Positions 41,607 to 49,289 are shown, counted from the stretch's first letter. The stretch is DNA of 64,000 nt from Roseomonas genomospecies 6 (GCF_008365375.1 NZ_QOKW01000022.1:45375-109374); one strand, 5' to 3'. The notes: generated by a model not told the origin, from the sequence alone. Translations and numbers: made by a program.

Positions 41607-41929
41607 GGCTCCTCCTTTGTGGTCGGCAGGGGCCACCGATCGTCGTCGGGCGCGAACACGCCGAACATCGCCCGCACGTCACCGCTCTCTCGGTCAACGA
41701 GGTCCCCAAGCAGATCCTCAATGCATGCGGCCGCCAGGGACGGCGCTAGGAGCGCGTCCGCAACGGCGGTGCGGCGTCGCCAGGTGCGGCGTCGCCACAG
41801 TTCGGTCTCGTCAACCGTGACGTAGACTTGGCCGTCGGCGCCGGGGGCGAGGCGCACGCGAAACTCACGGGGGCGCTGGAGCGCCAACGAGAGCACCTCG
41901 GCGTGGCTTGGAGATTTCCGGTCGGTCAT
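41603..41929 (-). CDS. Hypothetical protein, 108 aa
   Basis: A small soluble protein (FRVRLAPGADGQVYVTVDET; LWRRRTWRRRTAVADALLAP). It overlaps the genes on both sides by 4 bases. Function is unknown. Confidence 0.55.
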   Translation of the reverse strand: MTDRKSPSHAEVLSLALQRPREFRVRLAPGADGQVYVTVDETELWRRRTWRRRTAVADALLAPSLAAACIEDLLGDLVDRESGDVRAMFGVFAPDDDRWPLPTTKEEP

Positions 41930-42477
41930 GTGTCGATCCCTGCGATCAGCCGGAGCGTCGCCATCACCGTCCGGGCATCCTCGTCGGCCTTGTGGGTCGG
42001 CGGATACCTGCGGCGAGCGCCGTTCACCGCGTCGTCGATCAGTGCGAGGCCGGCAATGGGGCCGCTCACCTTGGTCTTCGCAATCCGTTCCAACACGTCG
42101 TACCATTCCTGATGCGGAAAGGGGGCGCCGTGCTGGCCGGTCGCCCGGTAGAGCGTGCGGATCCAGCCGATGTCGCGGTCGGAGTCAGACACGCAGGTGC
42201 GGCCGGCGACAACGTCTGCCAGTTCGGCAGCGACCTGCTCCACGGGTAATCCCTCGGCCAGGAGCATGTCCCGGCTGATGCCATGGATTGCCTCAGCCGC
42301 CGGGTCCCAGGGCCAGTTGAGCCACTCCTTGGCCGGCCGGATGAGCCAATGTCGGGTGGTCAGGTCCGAGAAGCTGACTCCGACGCTGACCGGGAACGTG
42401 AGTTCGCGCGGCTCCAACCCGCTCGCCTCGCAATCGAGGGCGACGTATCGGCTGAGGTCAGGGACACCCTGTGTCAT
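41926..42477 (-). CDS. DEDDh 3'-5' exonuclease-like protein, 183 aa (copy 2)
   Basis: Paralogue of the gene at 40016, with the same 183-aa length. Motif I VALDCEASGLEPRELTFPVS, a middle Asp in RTCVSDSDRDIGW, and motif III THKADEDARTVMATLRLIAG (His-x4-Asp) are present. Both copies share the WLIRPA/T-x-x-WL and HGI-x-x-x-ML segments. Two exonucleases in one overlapping operon is unusual and suggests different substrates or a heterodimer, which is inference. Confidence 0.75.
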   Translation of the reverse strand: MTQGVPDLSRYVALDCEASGLEPRELTFPVSVGVSFSDLTTRHWLIRPAKEWLNWPWDPAAEAIHGISRDMLLAEGLPVEQVAAELADVVAGRTCVSDSDRDIGWIRTLYRATGQHGAPFPHQEWYDVLERIAKTKVSGPIAGLALIDDAVNGARRRYPPTHKADEDARTVMATLRLIAGIDT

Positions 42478-43181
42478 GACGCTGCCTCCAGGTCCTCGCG
42501 GGGTGCGCCGGTCTCCGGGTCGATGCGGTCGCACAGCGCGATTGCCAGGGCGATCTGGCCGGCCTGCCGCTGATCCGCGCCTTTCACGACCAGCACCAGT
42601 TGGCCGGACTCGGCCGACACGCGCAGTACCCTCAGATCGGAAAGCTCCGGCTTCTGCTGATCTTCCCACGCCAGACCGTCGAGCAGTGCTTCGACCAGAT
42701 GGCGCCAGCCCGGAGGCACATCGACCGGGCCGGGCGCCAGTTCGGCACGCACGCCATGCAGCCGCCGCTCCGCCTCGGCGTGGCTGGGGAGTTGGTGAAC
42801 GGTGGCGAAGCCCTCCTGCGCAGCAATGTGGTCAGCCAGGGTCAGGTAATAGCCGCGACGAACGCGCAGCTTACCCGGTCGCCCGGAGCGCTCGCAGATA
42901 TGCCATGACATCCTCTCGGCGGCGGTAATCGCGCCACACTCGTAGTCGCCCTCGGTGTCGCCGTAGACGCGTAGGCCACCAAATTTCTCCTTGAGCTGGT
43001 GGAAACGGGCCGGCCATGAGCCGGCCCGTTCGGCACGCGCGATAAGGACCGAGCAGAGCGCGTCGAGAATGGGATACCAGCCAGCGTCGCACTCGACGCC
43101 GTAGACCAGCGGGGTCGCCTCACGGTCCTGGAAAAGCGCAGGGTGGGCGTCGAACAGGCGCTCCTGCAAGTCCTCGCGCAT
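42474..43181 (-). CDS. Hypothetical protein, 235 aa
   Basis: The first half (YGVECDAGWYPILDALCSVL; FHQLKEKFGGLRVYG; AERMSWHICERSGRPGKLRV; GYYLTLADHIA) matches a widespread uncharacterised family known from phages and plasmids that usually carries a Cys pair. Here CERSGRPG has only one Cys in place of CxxCG. The second half is a separate alpha/beta unit (VLRVSAESGQLVLVVKGAD). Function is unknown. Confidence 0.6.
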   Translation of the reverse strand: MREDLQERLFDAHPALFQDREATPLVYGVECDAGWYPILDALCSVLIARAERAGSWPARFHQLKEKFGGLRVYGDTEGDYECGAITAAERMSWHICERSGRPGKLRVRRGYYLTLADHIAAQEGFATVHQLPSHAEAERRLHGVRAELAPGPVDVPPGWRHLVEALLDGLAWEDQQKPELSDLRVLRVSAESGQLVLVVKGADQRQAGQIALAIALCDRIDPETGAPREDLEAAS

Positions 43182-43193
43182 GACCAGTTCTCC

Positions 43194-43625
43194 TCAAAAA
43201 TCGAGGTCTTCGTCAGTCCATGACGGCTCTTCGTCCGGCGCTGCGTCGTCGGCAGTATTCCGACGAAACCGTGCCAGTTCATCTTCGGTCGCGGCGGCTT
43301 CCGGCTGGCAAATCGAGTCCACGTATTTGACCAGCCGCTCCATGCCCTCCATCGTCATGACCCCGGCATTCCGGCCGGCGCGCGCCAACAACGGGTCTTG
43401 CGCGGGAATGACTTTGTCGGCTGGCCAGGACTCGCCAAGATCGTAGCGCGCGCCGCTCTCAGTCATGACGTGGTCATCGGCGACTTTAACGATGCTGCTA
43501 CTGCAGCTCCAGGAGCCGTCGGGGATGCCGCGGCGGCCGTAAAAGCGGCCGAGCAGCAGCAGGAAAAGGTCATCCTCGTCCTGCCCGCGCGCCGCGATGA
43601 TCCGGTAATTTTCGGCTCGTGCCAC
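43194..43625 (-). CDS. Hypothetical protein, 143 aa (SG-x-x-Y-x-LG family, copy 1)
   Basis: A GTG start after TGGAGG. The core GRRGIPDGSWSCSSSIVKVA followed by SGARYDLGESWPADKVIP is shared with the next gene upstream (43639) and, more weakly, with 44625. This defines a small local family. The C-terminus is acidic (DDAAPDEEPSWTDEDLDF). No function is known. Confidence 0.55.
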   Translation of the reverse strand: MARAENYRIIAARGQDEDDLFLLLLGRFYGRRGIPDGSWSCSSSIVKVADDHVMTESGARYDLGESWPADKVIPAQDPLLARAGRNAGVMTMEGMERLVKYVDSICQPEAAATEDELARFRRNTADDAAPDEEPSWTDEDLDF

Positions 43626-43638
43626 GGTTGCCTCCAAT

Positions 43639-44082
43639 TCAGCTCTGCTTGTCCGTTGCCCACGGCGCCCGGAGGTGCACATCGTTCCACGACATGCTGA
43701 CCGGCCGCAGGCGCGCCAGGATTGCCTCATCGACCTTGGCCCCCGCCCGGCAGCAGCGCGCGGCCACCGCGCTGATCGCAGCGAGCCGTGACTCGGTCAG
43801 CGTTCCACCACCAGCGGCGGCCATTTTTTGAATCAGCGCGCGCCGATAGCCGTCCGGCAGCGCCTCGTCGGCCGACCAAGGCACGCCGAGCCGGTAGACG
43901 GTGCCCGAACGCGTGGTCGCCGTACCGGCGCCTTCGTCCAGTTGCGAGACGGGCGAGGTGACCACGATGGCACCATCCGGGGTTCGCGGTCGGCCGCTCA
44001 CGCGACCGATCAGCACAGCGTTGGCCTCGGTCTGGATGAGGCGCCAGTTGTCGATCAAGGGGAGGGGTGCGCTCGACGTCAT
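43639..44082 (-). CDS. Hypothetical protein, 147 aa (SG-x-x-Y-x-LG family, copy 2)
   Basis: Paralogue of 43194: RPRTPDGAIVVTSPVSQLDE, then SGTVYRLGVPWSADEALP. The N-terminus is beta-rich (LIDNWRLIQTEANAVLIGRV). It ends 14 bases before the next gene start. Function is unknown. Confidence 0.55.
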   Translation of the reverse strand: MTSSAPLPLIDNWRLIQTEANAVLIGRVSGRPRTPDGAIVVTSPVSQLDEGAGTATTRSGTVYRLGVPWSADEALPDGYRRALIQKMAAAGGGTLTESRLAAISAVAARCCRAGAKVDEAILARLRPVSMSWNDVHLRAPWATDKQS

Positions 44083-44089
44083 GGCTCTT

Positions 44090-44379
44090 TCACCGGTCCG
44101 TCAGGGTCTGCAGAGCAGAGCCGATGGCTTCGACATGTTCCTCAAAATCGATCTCAAAACGCAGGTGCTCGTTGAGGTCCCCCGGCAGCTCCCGCAGGGT
44201 GTTGGTTTCATGCGCCTCGATCGCGAGACGAACGACTTCCAAGGCTCCGCGACGGCCACCATGTAGGCCGTCGCGCGTGCAGCAGGGATCAACCCGGTCG
44301 CCTCAAGAGCCCAGACGCGCGCCACGCGCCGACCAGGCTGTCCTCCGCGGGGAACGAGATCGACATCGACGCGCAACAC
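44090..44379 (-). pseudogene. Small gene with probable internal frameshift
   Basis: A GTG start at 44379 after AGGAGGC gives VLRVDVDLVPRGGQPGRRVA..., with good codon bias to about 44275. The frame then becomes Arg/Ser-rich and ends at 44101. Another frame, from about 44270 to a stop at 44090, reads well (LEVVRLAIEAHETNTLRELP; EHLRFEIDFEEHVEAIGSAL). Joining the two gives a plausible protein of about 95 aa. It is a frameshift, a sequencing error or two overlapping genes. Confidence 0.5.
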
Positions 44380-44624
44380 GAGCCTGCCTCCTGATCGTAG
44401 GGAGGCCAGCCCTCCTCACGCCGTCAGCGTGCCACAGGTCAAGTCAAACAGCAATACTCCACCCGGCGTAGGGTGGAAACCGGCGCGAATAGAGCTGGGT
44501 TGGGCAAGACATGCCCGATCATGGCGGGGCAAATTTTCCGATTTTCCGGAAAATCAGAAATTGGGAATCCCTGAATTGCTCGGCATTGTATTGCCGGTCT
44601 GTGCTCTGATGTGCCGTGAATAAA
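44380..44624. promoter_or_regulatory. Intergenic region with 16-bp perfect palindrome
   Basis: No gene is seen. GATTTTCCGGAAAATC at 44540-44555 is a perfect palindrome in an AT-rich setting. It lies upstream of the minus-strand gene run that starts at 44379, so it is a likely operator. Confidence 0.45.
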
Positions 44625-44945
44625 TCAAAACTGATACTCTCCTGCTCGGGACGAGTTGCTCATATCCGCCAAAATGCGGTCGATCATCTCGGGCTCGCAA
44701 CACTGGGATGCCAGGAAGCTCCGAACGGCCGCGGCGGCGTGCGGGTGAAGGCTGCCGGCCGGTTTTCCCAGACGAAGCAACCGCCCGGAGTATGGTCGGG
44801 CGACCGTCCCAGTCATCTCGGCTATGGCCGAGGACACGATCCACCGGACACCGTCCCGAGCCACGATATGGAGGTCGCCGGCGAACCGGAAGCTGATCCA
44901 GTCCTCGACCGGCGTGCCCGCTGTGCTTCCGAATCCGCCGTCCAT
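44625..44945 (-). CDS. Hypothetical protein, 106 aa (SG-x-x-Y-x-LG-like family, copy 3)
   Basis: GVRWIVSSAIAEMTG followed by YSGRLLRLGKPAGSLHPH resembles the core of the 43194 and 43639 proteins. The start at 44945 is uncertain, because a TTG further upstream is possible. Function is unknown. Confidence 0.45.
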   Translation of the reverse strand: MDGGFGSTAGTPVEDWISFRFAGDLHIVARDGVRWIVSSAIAEMTGTVARPYSGRLLRLGKPAGSLHPHAAAAVRSFLASQCCEPEMIDRILADMSNSSRAGEYQF

Positions 44946-45151
44946 CTTCCGCCGCCGTTCCCGTTTAGTTCTAGCTGCGAGGATGGCCAAGCAACACGAC
45001 GGGCGCAACTCGGACGAACGGGCTAAAACGCCGCACCCGACAGGGAGCGCGCCCGGAATCGGCTCGACCGTCAGTCACGATCAATAACCATAAAATGCAA
45101 AGCAGTTGGCGCCTTGAGACTCTGAAGAAAATACCTGACCATTTACACGAA

Positions 45152-45247
45152 ATGGAGGTAGCTGTGCGTTTTTCAAAAGCGATTCACGCACTGTTAACCA
45201 CGCCGTACGACTGTTCACTTGCGCACTTGGTTTCGTTTCCTCTCTAG
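45152..45247 (+). CDS. Possible tiny ORF before a terminator
   Basis: In a low-GC pocket, GGAGG at 45154-45158 lies 5 bases before a GTG (45164) that opens 27 codons (MRFSKAIHALLTTPYDCSLA...) ending at 45247. It stops 4 bases before a T-run terminator. An ATG at 45152 is in frame. It could be a leader peptide, a small protein or only an RNA gene. Confidence 0.3.
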   Translation: MEVAVRFSKAIHALLTTPYDCSLAHLVSFPL

Positions 45248-45251
45248 ACTC

Positions 45252-45288
45252 AAGGCCGCGCCGAACCTGGCTGCGGCCTTTTCTTTTT
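45252..45288 (+). terminator. Intrinsic terminator with T-run
   Basis: AAGGCCGC and GCGGCCTT arms, then TTTTCTTTTT. It is oriented for plus-strand transcripts although the nearest annotated genes are on the minus strand. Confidence 0.75.
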
Positions 45289-45301
45289 CCGGCTCTTCCG
45301 C

Positions 45302-45568
45302 TCACCAGAACACGGCGTCAGGCACCGTGTCGGCCGCCAGGCGGTCGATGATGGCGCGCAGATCGACGGCGGCTGTCTGGCCGGTCAGGGCTTCCAGCAG
45401 CGCGTCGGCCGGAACATAGACGATACCTTGATCGTCCTCCAGCCGGCCCCATGCGCCGTCGGTCGAAACGGACATACGGAGCGCCTCGTCCAGGTCCATG
45501 CCGAGGCGACGCAGCTCACGGTGGACGGAGGCCTCGATGCTGAGGGAATGGGTGTAGTTTTCGGTCAT
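45302..45568 (-). CDS. Hypothetical protein, 88 aa
   Basis: The second of two close ATGs is chosen, because the first touches the GGGAGG site. MTENYTHSLSIEASVHRELR... is a small soluble protein with LEDDQGIVYVPADALLEALT. The style fits the other small operon genes. It was part of the same run as the gene at 46752 before the IS630 insertion. Function is unknown. Confidence 0.5.
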   Translation of the reverse strand: MTENYTHSLSIEASVHRELRRLGMDLDEALRMSVSTDGAWGRLEDDQGIVYVPADALLEALTGQTAAVDLRAIIDRLAADTVPDAVFW

Positions 45569-45622
45569 GGTCATCCTCCCTGGTTCTACCTGATCAGGTG
45601 CGGAGCGCTCAGTGGACCGCTA

Positions 45623-46760
45623 GTGCACCGACTCATTCAGAAGGTGCAGGCAGTCGGTCGAGTTTCGCGAAGATGGTTTCGGCGGGCTTGGTCCAGACAA
45701 AGGGCTTGGCGGCCTTGTTGTGCGCGCGGATGTAGCGGGTGATGGCGTCCTGGAGATCAGCAACGGATTTGAAGACGCCACGCCGGATGCTCCGTCGCGT
45801 AATGATCGAGAAGAAGCCCTCGACGGCGTTGATCCACGAGGCCGATTTGGGCGTGAAATGGAAGACCCAGCGCGGATGATCGGCCAGCCAGTCCAGCACC
45901 TTGGGGTGCTTGTGGGTGGCGTAGTTATCGACGATGGCGTGGATCACCTTGCCCGCCGGGACGGCGCGCTCGACAGCATTCAGGAACCTGATGAACTCCT
46001 TGTGGGTGTGCTTGGGCATGCAGCGTCCGACCACGGTGCCGTCCAGCGTGTTCAGCGCGGCGAACAGCGTGGTGGTGCCGTTGCGTTTGTAATCGTGCGT
46101 CATCGTCCCGCACTTGCCGGGCTTCAGCGGCAGGCCGGGCTGGGTGCGGTCGAGTGCCTGGATTTGGCTCTTCTCGTCGATGGACAGCACCACCGCGTGG
46201 CAGGGCGGATCCATGTAGAGCCCGACAATGTCCTCGACCTTGGTCGCGAACGCAGGGTCGGTGGAGCGCTTGAAGGTGCGCAGGCGATGCGGCTGGAGGC
46301 GATTGGCCTCCCAGATGCGCTGCACGGCGCGCAGGCTGATGCCGACCGTCTTGGCCATCGCCCGACCGGTCCAGTGCGTCACGGCGCCGGGCGGCTCCGA
46401 GCAGGTCAGGGCCAGAACCTTGGCGACGGTCGCCGTGGGCAGCGGGGCCTTGCCGGGTTTGCGCGTCTTGTCGCGCAACAGCCCGTCCACGCCTTGTTCA
46501 GCGTAACGCACCTGCCATCGCCACACCGCCGGGCGGCTCACACCCGCGCGCCGGGCGACCTCCAGGACGGGCCGCCGTTCGGCCGAGAGCGCGATGATGG
46601 TCGCCCGCTGCACATGCTTCTGCGGGCGGTTCCGGTCGCCGAGGATCGCCGCCAAGCGCGCGCGATCCTCCGCTCCAACAATGACACTGACAGTCTGGGC
46701 CATGCCGACAGAATCGCACGTCGGCAACCCGTTGTGAATCCTATGTCTGCGTCAGTGCAC
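45623..46760 (-). mobile_element. Complete IS630-family insertion sequence, about 1.14 kb
   Basis: Ends are GTGCACCGACTC (left) and the complement of GTGCACTGACGC (right), 10 of 12 matching. They are flanked on both sides by the dinucleotide TA (45621-45622, 46761-46762), the target used by IS630/Tc1-type elements. One transposase gene fills the element. Removing it rejoins the 3' end of the gene at 46752. Confidence 0.85.
45633..46703 (-). CDS. IS630-family transposase, 356 aa
   Basis: An N-terminal double helix-turn-helix (ALSAERRPVLEVARRAGVSR; VWRWQVRYAEQGVDGLLRD) is followed by the DDE catalytic core: VVLSIDEKSQIQALDRTQ, AIVDNYATHKHPKVLDWL and WINAVEGFFSIITRRSIRRG. All three acidic residues are present. 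The gene is full-length and uninterrupted, so the element may be active. Confidence 0.92.
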   Translation of the reverse strand: MAQTVSVIVGAEDRARLAAILGDRNRPQKHVQRATIIALSAERRPVLEVARRAGVSRPAVWRWQVRYAEQGVDGLLRDKTRKPGKAPLPTATVAKVLALTCSEPPGAVTHWTGRAMAKTVGISLRAVQRIWEANRLQPHRLRTFKRSTDPAFATKVEDIVGLYMDPPCHAVVLSIDEKSQIQALDRTQPGLPLKPGKCGTMTHDYKRNGTTTLFAALNTLDGTVVGRCMPKHTHKEFIRFLNAVERAVPAGKVIHAIVDNYATHKHPKVLDWLADHPRWVFHFTPKSASWINAVEGFFSIITRRSIRRGVFKSVADLQDAITRYIRAHNKAAKPFVWTKPAETIFAKLDRLPAPSE

Positions 46761-46931
46761 TAGGGTGCCCTCGGCCTCGTGCATCCGATAAATCGTCATG
46801 AGCAGGTCGCACATATCGTCAAGTTCAGCGTCGCTGAACGCGCGGCCCAAAGCCTCGCCATAAAGCTTATCGAGCCGGTCGTGAAATGGAGTTCGGCGAG
46901 CCGGACGGACGAAAATGGATGGGTCAATCAT
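46752..46931 (-). CDS. Small hypothetical protein truncated at its last codons by IS630
   Basis: 59 aa from MIDPSIFVRPARRTPFHDRL. The frame enters the IS end and stops there (EGTLVH). Rejoining across the TA target gives EGTLAVH and a native stop, so only the last residues changed. The protein is probably still functional. A GCGCGCATATGG box lies 38 bases upstream. Confidence 0.55.
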   Translation of the reverse strand: MIDPSIFVRPARRTPFHDRLDKLYGEALGRAFSDAELDDMCDLLMTIYRMHEAEGTLVH

Positions 46932-46968
46932 CTGCATCGGATTGGTCCTCGATGAGTGGAGATGAAGA

Positions 46969-46980
46969 CCATATGCGCGC
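46969..46980 (-). promoter_or_regulatory. GCGCGCATATGG box
   Basis: Last minus-strand copy of the plasmid-wide motif in the window. Confidence 0.4.
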
Positions 46981-46993
46981 GGAATTGAGACCT

Positions 46994-47038
46994 CATAAGC
47001 ACCAGCCCCGGTTCGTCGGACCGGGGCTGGTGCTTATG
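46994..47038. terminator. Long perfect hairpin
   Basis: CATAAGCACCAGCCCCGGTT-type arms of about 20 bp with a short loop, upstream of the 46931 gene and downstream of the 47089 stop. It probably ends the minus-strand transcript of the 192-aa gene. Confidence 0.7.
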
Positions 47039-47088
47039 AACATCTTATCTCCATCGGAAAGACATCACACGCCACGGCGCCGATCTTC

Positions 47089-47667
47089 TTACTTTTTCCT
47101 ATCTTCGAGCCACGCATCATGCTCTCTGGTGCTCATCATGATCTGCGCCAGCGGGGCGATGTACATTGCCCGGAACAGGGTGTATTCGCCGGGATCGTCG
47201 ATCAGGGTCACAGACACCAGTTCCTCGGTATCGGTGTAATCCACAATGCGGGTCCCACTGTTGTGCTTCCACACGATCAGCATTTCGCCGTAAGAGTATT
47301 CCTCGACCTTCGAGCAACCAACCCTTTTCAGATGGTCGTCAAACCCAAGATCATCGGCCAGCCACGCGTCGCGGAACCAGTCGGGAGGATCGCTCAGCGG
47401 TCGCAGTTGGCCGCCGGTGAACCGGTAGCAATAGCGGAAAGCGTCCGACACGTTGCCGGCGTCCATTGCCTGACGGGCGTGATCCTGTTTCATCTTGCGC
47501 AGCATCCTTCTGACGTTCGCACTGCTAGGCTGATGGCCATGAGCTTCGAGGGTGGCGCGTGCGGCAGCGCTCAGGGACATTCCAGGATCGGCCGAAATCC
47601 GCTCCTCCATCGCGCGCACGAGATGGTCTTCATCGTAGCCGCTGCCCTTGGGGCGTCCTCTGGACAT
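47089..47667 (-). CDS. Hypothetical protein with GRPKGSGY hook, 192 aa
   Basis: MSRGRPKGSGYDEDHLVRAM opens with an AT-hook-like motif. A helical segment resembling a DNA-binding regulator follows (SLSAAARATLEAHGHQPSSA, NVRRMLRKMKQDHARQAMD). The C-terminal 100 residues are an unrelated alpha/beta part. It is probably a DNA-binding protein with a sensory or effector domain. Function is unknown. Confidence 0.55.
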   Translation of the reverse strand: MSRGRPKGSGYDEDHLVRAMEERISADPGMSLSAAARATLEAHGHQPSSANVRRMLRKMKQDHARQAMDAGNVSDAFRYCYRFTGGQLRPLSDPPDWFRDAWLADDLGFDDHLKRVGCSKVEEYSYGEMLIVWKHNSGTRIVDYTDTEELVSVTLIDDPGEYTLFRAMYIAPLAQIMMSTREHDAWLEDRKK

Positions 47668-47756
47668 GGTTCATCAAACCCACTCTGTTTCCCGATGAAA
47701 TACCGCTGGTCGGCGTCACCGGCCGCGTCAAAAAATCCGTGTCGCACGACAAAAAA

Positions 47757-48185
47757 TCAGCACGTCCGCAGCGCCGGCGCGAGGCGCAGGTACAGCTCGC
47801 CGCGGTGGGCGTGCAGGATCGCGAAACCGCCCGGGAAGGGTGATGCGAAGCCCTGGGTGTAGCCGCTCGACAGGCGCACCTCGGTCTCGGTCAGCATCAG
47901 CTCGCCGGCAGCGGCAAGCTTCTCGACGACCTGCAGCTGGGCGACGGCCGCGGCGGCATTCTCCACGACCAGGTTGACGCCGGTGTTCATGCCGGCGACC
48001 TCGCCCTCGAACCGCACTGACTGCCCGGCCTGCCAGAAGGATAAGGATTGAAGGAAGTCCGGATCGGCACCGCGCACAGCGGCGATGATCTCGACCACCA
48101 GGCGGCAGCGCGCGCGGTCATCGGGCGTGCCGAGCCAGGCGCGGATGCGCTGATCGAGCTTCAGGTCTCCGCAAGCACCTCGCAT
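47757..48185 (-). CDS. Hypothetical protein, 142 aa
   Basis: A mixed alpha/beta soluble protein (RCRLVVEIIAAVRGADPDFL; MLTETEVRLSSGYTQGF). Its start overlaps the last 25 bases of the recombinase gene. Function is unknown. Confidence 0.5.
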   Translation of the reverse strand: MRGACGDLKLDQRIRAWLGTPDDRARCRLVVEIIAAVRGADPDFLQSLSFWQAGQSVRFEGEVAGMNTGVNLVVENAAAAVAQLQVVEKLAAAGELMLTETEVRLSSGYTQGFASPFPGGFAILHAHRGELYLRLAPALRTC

Positions 48186-49048
48186 TGGCGCTTGATCTGT
48201 TTTGCTTTTCTGTAGACGGTAGAGTAATATGTCGAATCAGCAATGCCAAAGCGCCTCTTTATGGATGCTTTTGTGGCTTTTCCGCAGGCAAACGCGACAG
48301 CGGCGGCATCGATTTGCTCCAATGACATCTTGCGCTTGCGGCCGATCGCGACGCCTTTTTGGCGGGCATGCCGCTGTCCGATGCTGGTCAGAGCACTATT
48401 TTCGAGCCAAGCGTATTCGGCAAACGTAATCGCGCTGAGAAATCTCCCTTTATCGCCTGGAATGGAAGTGTCCAGTTCGGGAAAGAGTGTTTTTACGATA
48501 ATTTTCTTGTCCAGCATATAGTTGAGACGTTCCGTGGTCAGCCTAAGATCGCGCCCAAGCCGCGACGGCGCCGTCATTAACAGGATGTCGTTTGCCCGCA
48601 TTTTAGCGACCAGGTTATCGAGTTCCTTCATGACGGCCGCCCCGCCGGAGACAAATTCCCAAGCAATGTTTTTCTCGGGCACACCGGCCGCCATGAGCAG
48701 TGCGACCTGGTACGCGGGGTTCTGGGACTTGGTTGAAGAACGTGCCCAGCCCCATATCTGTGCCGGAGCGGCGGAAGGGGTTCGGTCGTCAATGCACTTG
48801 CTTTTCTTCTGCTCTTTAACGAGACGGCGAGCCACCTTGGCGATGGAGTCAATCACCTTCTGCATGTCTGGAGCAAGTATTTTGCCCGCCATGGGGATTT
48901 GCCAGCCCATGCCCGGCAGGAAAACGGCGTCAGGATATGTTTCGTCAACCGCCGCCTTAATTATTTCGTCGGTTGGAGCCGAAAGGACCATACGCCCTTT
49001 GTAGGACGTAGCAGTCCAAGTACGTGGTTCGATGCCGTACTTTGGCAT
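48161..49048 (-). CDS. Small serine recombinase (resolvase/invertase type) with N-terminal extension, 295 aa
   Basis: The start follows GGGAGGA. A resolvase catalytic domain begins near residue 98: IWGWARSSTKSQNPAYQVAL, with the nucleophile Ser in ARSST. Then come MTAPSRLGRDLRL with the active-site arginines and SIGQRHARQKGVAIGRKRK joining to a C-terminal HTH (SIKRRFGIADSTYYSTVYR). The 95-residue N-terminal extension is not typical of resolvases. It may resolve plasmid dimers or invert DNA. No res or inverted sites were identified. Confidence 0.8.
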   Translation of the reverse strand: MPKYGIEPRTWTATSYKGRMVLSAPTDEIIKAAVDETYPDAVFLPGMGWQIPMAGKILAPDMQKVIDSIAKVARRLVKEQKKSKCIDDRTPSAAPAQIWGWARSSTKSQNPAYQVALLMAAGVPEKNIAWEFVSGGAAVMKELDNLVAKMRANDILLMTAPSRLGRDLRLTTERLNYMLDKKIIVKTLFPELDTSIPGDKGRFLSAITFAEYAWLENSALTSIGQRHARQKGVAIGRKRKMSLEQIDAAAVAFACGKATKASIKRRFGIADSTYYSTVYRKAKQIKRQCEVLAET

Positions 49049-49198
49049 TTTTCCTCCCAAGCCGGACGTAATTCCTTAAAGGGGACTTTTCCGGAATGAG
49101 CGCATCACTTGCAAATGTGCGTTGGCATTGCCTCGACGATATTACTCAGTTGGACCTCTCTGGGGCCCTGAGAGAGATTCAATCGGCGAGTTAACTGG

Positions 49199-49289
49199 TG
49201 TGTATCGGCGTGCAATTCCGGCCATGAAAAATACGGCCGATCAATGGGATAGCGCGCTGATCGGCGCCAAATGTGGACGCCGATCCACA
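49199..49289 (+). mobile_element. 91-bp TIR element, copy A
   Basis: It starts TGTGTATCGGCG and ends CGCCGATCCACA, near-perfect terminal inverted repeats. The interior shares ATCAATGGGATAGCGCGC and GATCGGCG with copies at 52425 and 59579. It has no coding capacity, so it is MITE-like or a solo end of an insertion sequence. Confidence 0.7.
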
